64,000 nucleotides of DNA, taken from contig NZ_FONG01000001.1 in NCBI RefSeq assembly GCF_900112845.1, forward strand, positions 434,001-498,000, given 5' to 3'. Source of the DNA: Actinacidiphila alni. GTDB taxonomy: Bacteria > Actinomycetota > Actinomycetes > Streptomycetales > Streptomycetaceae. Below, one piece after another: positions 17,130 through 25,001 of this stretch. The notes under the pieces are model-generated. The model did no database searches and had not been told where the DNA came from. It saw only the letters and a list, made by a program, of their open reading frames with translations. The translations under genes were made by a program, and so were the position numbers. Every line of letters begins with the position of its first letter. Within the stretch, counting starts at the first letter, position 1.

Positions 17130-18587
17130 TCAGCTGCCGTAGCGCAGATAGACCGTGTCGCCGAGATGCACCGTCGTGCCGCGCGAGGCGGCGGTGAGGG
17201 AAGAGCCGTCAAGGGAGGACTTCCAGGTGGAAGTGCCGGAATTCGTCGTGCCGTTGAGGGCGGTGACGGTGCCGGCGCCGCTGGTCGGGCTGACGGCGGT
17301 GACGCAACCGGCGGGTGTGGCCGAGGACTTGGCGCTGTCCAGGACCGTGCCCAGCGTGGTGGCCGTACCGGTCGCCGCGATCGGCACCGAGCACACCTTC
17401 AGCGAGCCGGTGCCGTCGTCCACGACGAGGGCGAGCTTGCTGGTGGTACCGGAGGTGAAGGCCGAGGTGCCGACCCACTGGGGCGCCCCGGTGGTCACCG
17501 GGACCGGCGGCGTGGCGGTGAAGCCGCCGCCGGCGACGGCGCGGACAGCGTCGATCGAGGAGTACGCCGACGGGCCGGTGTCGGTCGGCAGATAGCGGAA
17601 GCCGCCGCCCGGCGAGAACTGCTGGGCGAGCAGGAAATCGATCGGCGTCTTGTGCGCCGCGGTGGTGAAGTCGGTGCCCTGCGGGTTGAATCCGCAGGCG
17701 TTGAGGCCGGAGACGGCCCAGCCGTTGGAATCGGTGTTGGCGCCGAACATCGAGTTGAAGGCGCCGGTGGTGTTGACGAGCTTGCCCTTGAGGAAATTCT
17801 TGCCCGCGACGACGGCCGCGTCGGTGTTGGGCACCCCGGCCGAGCACAGCGAGGCCAGCGTCGCGCCGGTCATGTCGATGTCGCTCGCGGTCGCGAGCTG
17901 TGTCGGATTGCCCGCGGCCTGCGAGTAGTTCCAGCCGCCATCGGTGTGCTCGTTGGCGCGGACGGCCGCGACCGAGGCGTCAAGCAGCACCTGCGGTACG
18001 CGCTGACCGCCGCCTTGCGTCTTCGCGCCCGCGAGGGCGAGCAGACCGAAGACGGTGCCGTTGAAATTGGCCGGCGGACCGTAGTAACCGGGCGCCGACG
18101 TCTGCCAGTACGAGGCGATGTCCGCGAACAGATTGCGGCCGGTGCCGACGCGGGCCGGGTCGATGCCCGCCGCGTAGGCGTTGAGCGCGCCGCGCTCGTA
18201 GTCCGTCACCACCGGTGAGGCGGACGGCCAGGCGGCGGTGGCGAGCAGATTCCGGTAGACGGTACGGGCGTTCTTGGTGGTGTCGCCGCCGGGGGCGACA
18301 TCGGCCGCGGCGGTACCGGCGGCGGCGAAGGCGCTGAACGCCCACTCGTTGGACAGGCCGCTGCCCGCGTACGAACCATCCGCGGCCTGAAGGGACTTGA
18401 GGTAGGTGACACCGTTGGCCTTGGAGGTGGCGATCTGCGCCGGGGTCGACGTCGCCTGCGCGGGCGCGGTCGCCGCGAAGAGCAGGGCGCCGGCCGCCAG
18501 CGGTACAGCGACGGTGAGTGCCCGGCGGCGGTACGGGGTCCGGGTGGCGGCGACGGACCGGGCTGTGCCGGTGGTCGGGGTCGTCAT
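17130..18587 (-). CDS. Secreted intrinsic-factor/transcobalamin-like protein (alpha/alpha toroid plus beta domain)
   Basis: This 485-residue protein has a signal peptide (basic YRRRALTV, hydrophobic run, APAQA cleavage site near residue 45). Residues ~47-360 are an alpha/alpha toroid of the prenyltransferase/squalene-oxidase repeat type (VTYLKSLQAADGSYAG, EHTDGGWNYSQ, and D236-I-D-M-T). Residues ~375-485 form a small beta domain (LALVVDDGTG, TALNGTTNSG, LGDTVYLRYG) resembling DUF4430 and the C-terminal domain of transcobalamin. Toroid then beta domain is the order in animal intrinsic factor. There is no anchor, so it is probably released or wall-associated. The start at 18587 has AAGGAG upstream. 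A cobalamin riboswitch heads the transcript. Probable corrinoid binder; a polyprenyl cyclase role is unlikely for an exported protein. Confidence 0.82.
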   Translation of the reverse strand: MTTPTTGTARSVAATRTPYRRRALTVAVPLAAGALLFAATAPAQATSTPAQIATSKANGVTYLKSLQAADGSYAGSGLSNEWAFSAFAAAGTAAADVAPGGDTTKNARTVYRNLLATAAWPSASPVVTDYERGALNAYAAGIDPARVGTGRNLFADIASYWQTSAPGYYGPPANFNGTVFGLLALAGAKTQGGGQRVPQVLLDASVAAVRANEHTDGGWNYSQAAGNPTQLATASDIDMTGATLASLCSAGVPNTDAAVVAGKNFLKGKLVNTTGAFNSMFGANTDSNGWAVSGLNACGFNPQGTDFTTAAHKTPIDFLLAQQFSPGGGFRYLPTDTGPSAYSSIDAVRAVAGGGFTATPPVPVTTGAPQWVGTSAFTSGTTSKLALVVDDGTGSLKVCSVPIAATGTATTLGTVLDSAKSSATPAGCVTAVSPTSGAGTVTALNGTTNSGTSTWKSSLDGSSLTAASRGTTVHLGDTVYLRYGS

Positions 18588-18695
18588 GGGAAGGCAACTC
18601 TCCTTGGGTGGGGGCGCCGCGCGCCCCGGCCCCCGGGAAGTCTCCACGACCAGCCCGTGCCGGGGCGGTCGCCGCCCGATCGCGTGGTCAGGCTT

Positions 18696-18826
18696 CCGCA
18701 CGTGCTGCGTCGCCGAGCGGGTGATCGGGCTCGGACCGCGACGCCGGACACCCGGCGAAGCGGCCCATACCGTTGCGCGTCAGCCCCGGATTCCCACCGG
18801 GTTCCCCCATTCGGTGACGACGCGAG
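18696..18826 (-). ncRNA. Cobalamin riboswitch (leftward)
   Basis: On the minus strand the leader reads GGGGGAACCCGGTGGGAATC, then CGGGGCTGACGCGCAACGGT, and later GTCCGAGCCCGATCACC. These are the conserved core blocks of the B12 riboswitch, in order. About 110 bp separate it from the ATG at 18587; this gap contains a G/C-rich hairpin (GGGGCGCGCGGCGCCCC) just before the AAGGAG ribosome site, which could be the expression platform. Cobalamin binding should lower expression of the toroid protein. Boundaries are approximate. Confidence 0.88.
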
Positions 18827-18852
18827 GCTAGCGCAGCGCGACCCGTACGTAA
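18825..18852 (-). promoter_or_regulatory. Probable promoter of the leftward riboswitch transcript
   Basis: On the minus strand TTACGT (18852-18847) and TAGCCT (18830-18825) lie 16 bp apart, an acceptable -35/-10 pair, immediately upstream of the riboswitch core. Confidence 0.45.
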
Positions 18853-18890
18853 GGGGCGCGGGGGAGTGGCGAAGGCAACTGTCCGCCACG

Positions 18891-18920
18891 TTGACGGCAC
18901 ATCCCGTGGCGTGGTGCTAT
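18891..18920 (+). promoter_or_regulatory. Probable promoter of the rightward riboswitch operon
   Basis: TTGACG (18891-18896) and TGCTAT (18915-18920) lie 18 bp apart, a good vegetative-type promoter, immediately before the rightward cobalamin riboswitch. The two divergent -35 elements lie about 40 bp apart. Confidence 0.55.
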
Positions 18921-19050
18921 GAAACGCATTTCCGATTCAGCAGCCAGGGGAAGCCGGTCGAAATCCGGCGCTGACCCGCAACCGTAGGCCCACCGTGAGG
19001 CGGGCGAGCCGGATTACCTGCGCTGAACAGCAAGTCACGATCGCCGTCGA
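18921..19050 (+). ncRNA. Cobalamin riboswitch (rightward)
   Basis: The leader contains CAGGGGAAGCCGGTCGAAAT, CCGGCGCTGACCCGCAACCG and GAGCCGGATTACCTGC, the conserved B12 riboswitch blocks in order and spacing. Roughly 100 bp follow before the GTG start at 19148. There a C-rich run (CCCGCCCCCTC) and the G-rich ribosome site (CCCGGGGGGCC) are complementary, which suggests translational control by sequestering the ribosome site. It would reduce the five-gene capture/ECF operon when cobalamin is plentiful. Confidence 0.92.
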
Positions 19051-19147
19051 GGACTACGGCACGGACGACAGGCCGGCCCGCGCGTACGCCCCGGGGCAGC
19101 CCACCTCCGTGGCCCGCCCCCTCGCCGGCCGACCCGGGGGGCCACCC

Positions 19148-22100
19148 GTGCTTCGTCTCGTCCCGCGCCGCCGTCCCAGACCGCCGCGTGTCCTCGTCCT
19201 GCTCACCGCCGCCGCACTGGCGGCCGGCAGCCTCGCGGCCGGACTGGTCACGACCGCGGCACCGGCCCACGCGGACCCGATCGGCGACTGCACCCCGACC
19301 TCCGGCGCGATCGTCGCCGTGGACTTCGGCCACTGGGACGGGCCGGTGCTGCGCGGCTGCGACGCGCACCCCACCACGGGCATGAATCTGCTGCACAACG
19401 CCGGTTTCACCACCACCGGCACCGTGCACGACGGCCCCGGCTTCATCTGCCGGATCGGCAACGACGGCTTCGACGGCGGCACCGCGTACCCGACGGCGGC
19501 CGACGAACCGTGCGTGCTGACGCCGCCGGCCGACGCGTACTGGTCGTACTGGATCGCGCCCGCCGGCCAGGACACCTGGACGTACAGCCCGCTCGGGGCG
19601 CTCGGCGACCACCCGCGGGACGGCGAGGTCGAGGCGTGGACCTTCGGTCCGACGGACATCGGCGGGACGACCGGCGGCCCGTCGTTCACCCCCGACTCGG
19701 TCCGCGCCCACGACACCACCCCGCCGACCACCCCTCCCACGACGCCGCCCACCACGCCCCCGACGAGCCCCGGCGGCAAGCCCGCCGACGTGCCCGCCGC
19801 GGCCGCCTGGCTGAAGGACCAGCTCACCGACGGCGACCACGTCTTCGACGGCTGGGGCACCGACTACACCGCGACGGTCAACACCGCGATCGCGCTGGCC
19901 GCGGCCGGCGGACCCGACACCACGATCCGCGCGATCGACGCCTACCTGACCGCGCACGCCGACGACTATCTGCTGCCCGACGCCACGGTCACCGTGCCCA
20001 GCCCGGCCGCCGCCGCGAATCTGGCGCTGCTCACCGAGATACTCGGCGGCGACCCGACGACATTCGGCGGACACGATCTGCTCGCCGACCTGACCGGCCA
20101 CGTCTGCACCGAAGCCGGCAGTTCCGGCAACTGCACCGCGGCCGGCGACTTCTACGGCGCCTTCTCGCCCGGCACCCAGGCCCGCGCCCTGCTCGCGCTC
20201 GCCCGCGGCGGCGCCACCGTCCCGCAGCCCGCGATCGACCGGCTCACCGGCATGCAGTGCAAGGACGGCGGCTTCTCCGGCTCGATGCTCTCGCCCGGCG
20301 AGACCTGCACCTCCGACCCCGGCTCGACCTCCGACGCGGTGACCGCGCTCAAGCACCTCCCCGGCACCGGCGACGTCCTCGACAAGGCGCAGGCGTATCT
20401 GCTGAAGTCCCAGTCCGCGGACGGCGGTTACCTGCCCTACGACGGCGCCTCGTCCGGCGACACCGGCACCACCGCGGGCGCCGCGCAGGCGCTCTCCGTC
20501 CTGGCGCGGGCCGACGAAGCGACGGCGGCCCGCGGCTGGCTGGCCGCGCGGCAGACCGACGCGGGCGGCTTCGCGCCCGACGGCTCCGGCGGCACCGCCC
20601 CGGACCTCTACGCCTCCACCGCCGCCCTCGTGGCCGTCACCGGCGGCGACCTCGGCAGCCTGACCTACGGCGACGACCAGCCGACGACGCCTCCCACGAC
20701 CCCGCCGACCACCCCGCCCACGACACCCCCCACCACACCGCCGACGACCGGACCCACCACCCCGGCCGCCGCGACCCCCGACCTCACCAAGGGCGTCGCC
20801 TACCTGATCAACCGCGGCAATCTGGTCGACGGCCACTACTACGAGGCGACCGCGGGACAGCACACCGGCTTCGCGGACTTCGGCCTGACCATCGACGGAG
20901 TCCTCGCGCTCGCCGCGACCGGCGGCGCAGACGACACCCTGGCCGGGATCACCGACTTCCTCCAGCACGGCAAGGACGGCGGCGGCAGGGGCATCGACGA
21001 CTGGACACTGATCGGCACCGCCTACGCGCAGGGCGGCTCGCTCGCCAAGGAGGCCGTCGCCGCCGAGGTCACCGGCAACGACCCGCGCTCCTTCGGCGGC
21101 CACGACCTGATCGCCGCGCTCGACGGCACCATCTGCGCCGCGAAGGACACCTCCGGTGGCTGCGCCGACAGGAACAACTACGCCTACGCCACCTCCGTCT
21201 TCTCCCAATCCCTCGGCGTCATCGCCCAGTTGCGGGCGGGCGACACCGCGAAGGCCGCGGGGCCCGTCGCGTATCTGGAGAGCCTCCAGGACGGCGACGG
21301 CGCCTGGCCGAGCCTGATCCCCGGCAGCGACCAGGACGTGGACAGCACCGCGATGGCGATGATGGCCCTCGATCTGGTGCCCGGCGACACCGCCGCGAAG
21401 GCCGTCGCCAAGGGCGCCGCATGGATAGCGAAGCAGCAGCTCGCAGACGGCGGTTTCCACGGCGCGGCCGGCGACTCGGTCAACTCCGCCGCCCTCGCCG
21501 TCCAGGGCCTGAGCCTGGACGCCCCCACGTACGCGGCGCGGATCGCGAAGGCGCGCGCCTTCCTCGCCACGCAGCAGAACAAGGACGGCGGCTTCCGCGT
21601 CGCCTCCGACAGCGACCAGAAGCAGTCCGACGTCCGCGCCTCCACCCAGGCCGTCGGCGGCACCACCGGCACCTCCTTCGGCACGCTGCTGCGCGACCTC
21701 ACCGACCAGAAGGCCGCCAAGGACGGCGCCGCCTATCTGGTGAAGCAGCTGGGCGGCAGCGACCACCTCGCCAACTCCTACGGCCCGGACTACGGATTGA
21801 CCGCCGACCTCGCGCTCGCGCTCGCCGCCACCGGCGGCCAGGACCCGACGCTCGCCAAGGTCACCGGCTATCTCGTGGCCCACACCGCCGACTACGCCGA
21901 CCCGGCGGGCACCTCCGCCTACCCGGGCCCGTACAGCGGCGCCACCGCCAAACTCGCCGTGCTCGCCCAGGTGATGGGCCAGGACCCGCGCCACTTCGGC
22001 GGCTTCGACCTGCTGGGCACGCTCACCGGCCACGTCTGCGCCGCCGCCACCGACGACGGCGCCTGCACCGCCCCCGGCGACTTCGGCCAGGCGTACTCGA

Positions 22101-22840
22101 CGGTCTCGCAGGCGCTCGGCGTCCTCGCCCTGGCCCGCGCCGGCCAGGCCCCGCCCGCGGCCACCGTGGACCGGCTGCTCCAACTCCAGTGCGCCGACGG
22201 CGGGTTCTCCCCCACTCTCATCGCCAAGGGCGCCGACTGCGCCTCCGACGTGGACACCACCGGCTACGCGCTCCAGGCCCTGGTCCTCGTACCGGGACAC
22301 GCCGACGCCGTCGCGAAGGCACGCGCGTACCTGGTCAAGGCCCAGCAGAAGAACGGCGGTTACCAGGGCGCCGCCGGAGTGAGCAGCAATTCCACCGCGC
22401 TCGCCGTGCAGGCGCTGCTGTCCACCGACAAGATCCGCCCCCAACAGGCCCGCGACGGACAGGAGTTCCTGCGCGGGACGCAGAATGCGGACGGCGGCTT
22501 CCGGGTCACCGACGCCAAGGGCGACTCCGACACCCGCTCCAGCACCCAGGCCGTCCCCGCCCTCGCCGGCACCCCGCTGACCACCCTCACCCACGCCCTC
22601 GCCCCCATCGCGCCCTCCGGGCACGGCGGTTCGTCCGGTGGTACGGGCGGCTCGGGTGACACGGGCGGCTCGTCCGGCTCCTCGGGCGGGTCCGGCGGCA
22701 GTGACTCCGACGGCGGTTCGCTGGCCGCCACCGGCACCGGCGTGCTGGCCCTCGCCGGGGCCGCCGCACTGCTGCTGGCCGCCGGCGGCGCGCTGACCGT
22801 ACGGCGGCGGCGCACCGCGCACTCGGGGAGGCACCAGTGA
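19148..22840 (+). CDS. Wall-anchored multi-toroid corrinoid-capture protein (DUF4430-like, three alpha/alpha toroids, LAATG)
   Basis: This 1230-residue surface protein has, in order: a signal peptide (to ~AHA, residue 38); a DUF4430-like beta domain (~38-190; GFICRIG, AYWSYW, Cys pairs); a TPP linker (~192-211); an alpha/alpha toroid (~213-511); a second TPP linker (~513-541); two more toroids (~543-855 and ~856-1154); a Gly/Ser linker; the motif L1192-A-A-T-G; a membrane helix; and an RRRR tail. LAxTG is the class E sortase signal, so the protein should be linked to peptidoglycan. Toroids 2 and 3 contain DVDSTAMAMMAL (D730) and DVDTTGYALQAL (D1034), like the SVDTAAMAGLAL motif of intrinsic factor. 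Each toroid also has a conserved Cys-containing GHxC segment or similar. GTG 19148 follows the riboswitch; a frame-extending GTG at 18995 lies inside the riboswitch. Confidence 0.85.
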   Translation: MLRLVPRRRPRPPRVLVLLTAAALAAGSLAAGLVTTAAPAHADPIGDCTPTSGAIVAVDFGHWDGPVLRGCDAHPTTGMNLLHNAGFTTTGTVHDGPGFICRIGNDGFDGGTAYPTAADEPCVLTPPADAYWSYWIAPAGQDTWTYSPLGALGDHPRDGEVEAWTFGPTDIGGTTGGPSFTPDSVRAHDTTPPTTPPTTPPTTPPTSPGGKPADVPAAAAWLKDQLTDGDHVFDGWGTDYTATVNTAIALAAAGGPDTTIRAIDAYLTAHADDYLLPDATVTVPSPAAAANLALLTEILGGDPTTFGGHDLLADLTGHVCTEAGSSGNCTAAGDFYGAFSPGTQARALLALARGGATVPQPAIDRLTGMQCKDGGFSGSMLSPGETCTSDPGSTSDAVTALKHLPGTGDVLDKAQAYLLKSQSADGGYLPYDGASSGDTGTTAGAAQALSVLARADEATAARGWLAARQTDAGGFAPDGSGGTAPDLYASTAALVAVTGGDLGSLTYGDDQPTTPPTTPPTTPPTTPPTTPPTTGPTTPAAATPDLTKGVAYLINRGNLVDGHYYEATAGQHTGFADFGLTIDGVLALAATGGADDTLAGITDFLQHGKDGGGRGIDDWTLIGTAYAQGGSLAKEAVAAEVTGNDPRSFGGHDLIAALDGTICAAKDTSGGCADRNNYAYATSVFSQSLGVIAQLRAGDTAKAAGPVAYLESLQDGDGAWPSLIPGSDQDVDSTAMAMMALDLVPGDTAAKAVAKGAAWIAKQQLADGGFHGAAGDSVNSAALAVQGLSLDAPTYAARIAKARAFLATQQNKDGGFRVASDSDQKQSDVRASTQAVGGTTGTSFGTLLRDLTDQKAAKDGAAYLVKQLGGSDHLANSYGPDYGLTADLALALAATGGQDPTLAKVTGYLVAHTADYADPAGTSAYPGPYSGATAKLAVLAQVMGQDPRHFGGFDLLGTLTGHVCAAATDDGACTAPGDFGQAYSTVSQALGVLALARAGQAPPAATVDRLLQLQCADGGFSPTLIAKGADCASDVDTTGYALQALVLVPGHADAVAKARAYLVKAQQKNGGYQGAAGVSSNSTALAVQALLSTDKIRPQQARDGQEFLRGTQNADGGFRVTDAKGDSDTRSSTQAVPALAGTPLTTLTHALAPIAPSGHGGSSGGTGGSGDTGGSSGSSGGSGGSDSDGGSLAATGTGVLALAGAAALLLAAGGALTVRRRRTAHSGRHQ
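20683..20765 (+). repeat. Short tandem repeat encoding the TPPTTP linker
   Basis: A run of near-identical CCCACGACCCCGCCGACCAC units encodes the Thr/Pro linker between toroids 1 and 2; a shorter version at about 19722-19765 follows the DUF4430-like domain. Such linkers keep wall-anchored domains extended and the DNA prone to length change. Confidence 0.8.
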
Positions 22841-23805
22841 GGGGCCCGCGGACACCGATACGCACCGCGCGGCGCGGCGGCCGGTCCGTGGTGGGCCGCG
22901 CCACCGCGGCCCTGGCGCTGGCCTTCGCCGCGGTGTGCGGCGGCCTCACCCTGGGCGCCGCGCCCGCGGCGGCGACACCGCAGCCGATGACCGCCTGCAC
23001 CACCACCAAGGGCGTGGTGCTCGCGGTGGACTTCAGCCGCTGGGGCGGCCCGCTGCTGCGCTCCTGCGGCACCACGCCCACCACCGGCTACACCCTGCTC
23101 AATCAAGGCGGTTGGGCGACCACCGGCACCCAGCACGACGGTCCGGCCTTCATCTGCCGGATCGGCTACGCCGGTTACCAGAACGGCAAGCAGTATCCGA
23201 CGTCCAAGGACGAGGCGTGCGTGCTGACTCCGCCCGCCACCGCCTACTGGTCGTACTGGCACGCCGACCCGGGCAAGAACACCTGGTCCTACAGCCAGTT
23301 GGGCGCCATGAGCTACCACCCCAAGCCCGGCAGCGTGGACCTGTGGATCTTCGGCGCCACCAACATCGCGGGCACACAGGGCCGTCCGACCTTCTCACCC
23401 GACAGCGTCCGGGCGCACAACACTCCCTCCGGCGGTACGACCACCCCGCCCGCGAAGAAGGGTGCGACGACCGGCGGCGCGGGCGCGCACACGACGGCGC
23501 CGCCCGTGAAGCCCACGCACCGCGCGGCGAACACCCCCACCGCCACGGCCGGCACGAAGTCCGCGGGCCCGAGCCCGACGGCGACCACGCCGTCCGCCAG
23601 TACGTCCACGGCCGCCGCCCCGGCCACCCCCGGCACCGCTTCCCCCACCGGGCCGCGAACCCAGGACGCGGAACCCACCGCCGCCGCGGGCCACTCCTCC
23701 GGCTCCGTGCTGCCCGTCGCGATCACCGCCGCGGTGGTGGCGGTGATCGCCGTCGCCGCTGCCCTCCGGGTCAGGCGGCGGCGGAACGCGGGCCACGCCC
23801 CGTGA
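22837..23805 (+). CDS. Membrane-tethered DUF4430-like surface protein
   Basis: This 322-residue protein has a signal peptide (RATAALALAFAAVCGGLT, cleavage near AAAT), a DUF4430-like domain (~50-195) that closely matches the N-terminal domain of the preceding protein (VVLAVDFSRWGGPLLRSCG, GPAFICRIG, PPATAYWSYW), a long Thr/Pro/Ala-rich stalk, and a C-terminal membrane helix (PVAITAAVVAVIAVAAAL) ending in RVRRRR. There is no LPxTG-type motif, so it is probably tethered by the helix. By analogy with transcobalamin, the beta domain could clamp the ligand or pass it to the ECF S component. GTG at 22837 overlaps the upstream stop (GTGA), preceded by GGGGAGG. Confidence 0.85.
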   Translation: MRGPRTPIRTARRGGRSVVGRATAALALAFAAVCGGLTLGAAPAAATPQPMTACTTTKGVVLAVDFSRWGGPLLRSCGTTPTTGYTLLNQGGWATTGTQHDGPAFICRIGYAGYQNGKQYPTSKDEACVLTPPATAYWSYWHADPGKNTWSYSQLGAMSYHPKPGSVDLWIFGATNIAGTQGRPTFSPDSVRAHNTPSGGTTTPPAKKGATTGGAGAHTTAPPVKPTHRAANTPTATAGTKSAGPSPTATTPSASTSTAAAPATPGTASPTGPRTQDAEPTAAAGHSSGSVLPVAITAAVVAVIAVAAALRVRRRRNAGHAP

Positions 23806-25001
23806 CCGGGGCTCCGGCACCGGAAGCCGCCGTCCCCGCCGTCACGGGCCGGGGGCGGCGGCTGCCGCGTACGCTGCACCCGGTCGCCTGGTGGATCTGG
23901 GGCATCGCGCTCGCCACCGCCGTCAGCCGCACCACCAACCCGCTGCTGCTCTTCCTCGTGCTCGCCGTCCTCGGCTACGTCGTCACCGAGCGCCGCACCG
24001 ACGCCCCCTGGGCCCGCGGCTTCCGCTACTACCTGTGGCTGGCGCTGACCGTCGTCGCGATCCGCGTCGTCTTCCGCTGCGTGTTCGCCACCGGCATCAC
24101 CCCCGCCGACCACATCATGTTCTCGCTGCCGCACATCCCGACCCCTCACTGGTACGCGGGCATCCAACTCGGCGGCCCGGTCTCCCTGGAGGCCACGCTG
24201 TCCGCCGCGACCGACGGACTGCGGCTCGCCTGCCTGCTGTGCTGCATCGGCGCCGCCAACACCCTCGCCAACCCCAAGCGCGCCCTGCGCGTACTGCCCG
24301 GCGCCCTGTACGAACTGGGCGTCGCCGTCACGGTGTCGCTCAGCGTCGCACCCCAACTCGTCGAGAGCGTCCAGCGGGTGGCCCGCGCCCGGCGGCTGCG
24401 CGCGGACGGCGCCACGGGGCTGCGGGCGCTGCGCAGCATCCTGATCCCCGTCCTGGAGGACGCGCTCGAACGCTCCCTGCACCTGGCCGCCGCCATGGAC
24501 TCGCGCGGCTACGGCCGGGCCGGCACCGCCACCCGTGCCTCCCGCCGTACGACCGCCGCCCTGATGCTCGGCGGCATGCTCGGCCTGTGCACCGGCGTCT
24601 ACGGACTGCTCGACGGCACCACACCGCGCGCGCTCGGACTGCCGGCCCTGCTCGGCGGATCGCTGCTGTGCTGCGCCGGACTCGCCCTCGGCGGCCGGCG
24701 GGTGCGCCGTACGAGCTACCGCCCCGACCCGTGGCGGGCCCCGGAGTGGGCGGTCGCGCTGTGCGGCGTCGGCACCGCCGTCGTACTCTTCCTGACCGTC
24801 GGCTACAACGCCGCCGACCTCAACCCCAGCCTGTACCCGCTGCGTTGGCCGACACTGCCGTGGCTGCCCGCCGCCGCGATCCTGCTCGCGGGCCTGGCCG
24901 CCTTCGCGGCGCCGCCCCCGGCCCGCACCCCCGCCGCCGCGCCTGCCGCGCCCGCGCGCGCCGCCGCACCGACCGAGAAGCCGAGCGAGGCCCTGCTGTG
25001 A
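23802..25001 (+). CDS. ECF transporter transmembrane subunit (EcfT/CbiQ family)
   Basis: This 399-residue membrane protein has six to eight hydrophobic segments and the cytoplasmic coupling helices of EcfT proteins. The Ala-Arg-Gly-type signatures appear as VARARRLRADG and AAMDSRGYGRAG, the short motifs that contact the ATPase grooves. EcfT joins the ATPases to the substrate-binding S component. It is longer than typical (~260 residues) because of extra C-terminal helices and an Ala/Pro tail. The GTG at 23802 overlaps the previous stop at 23803-23805, so it is translationally coupled. Confidence 0.9.
   Translation: MTGAPAPEAAVPAVTGRGRRLPRTLHPVAWWIWGIALATAVSRTTNPLLLFLVLAVLGYVVTERRTDAPWARGFRYYLWLALTVVAIRVVFRCVFATGITPADHIMFSLPHIPTPHWYAGIQLGGPVSLEATLSAATDGLRLACLLCCIGAANTLANPKRALRVLPGALYELGVAVTVSLSVAPQLVESVQRVARARRLRADGATGLRALRSILIPVLEDALERSLHLAAAMDSRGYGRAGTATRASRRTTAALMLGGMLGLCTGVYGLLDGTTPRALGLPALLGGSLLCCAGLALGGRRVRRTSYRPDPWRAPEWAVALCGVGTAVVLFLTVGYNAADLNPSLYPLRWPTLPWLPAAAILLAGLAAFAAPPPARTPAAAPAAPARAAAPTEKPSEALL

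Noticed and set aside
18995-19147. Upstream in-frame GTG start for the 1230-residue protein
   Set aside because: It lies inside the riboswitch core, and the added residues would bury the signal peptide; GTG 19148 gives a normal export signal.
17130-22840. Squalene-hopene cyclase or prenyltransferase role for the toroid proteins
   Set aside because: They are exported, lack the full DxDDTA cyclase motif, and are under B12 riboswitches; no isoprenoid genes are nearby.
18917-22855. Long open frame (1312 codons) on the minus strand opposite the capture protein
   Set aside because: Product is Gly/Arg/Ala-rich without domains; it is the antisense shadow of the strongly coding + strand gene, a usual effect of high GC.
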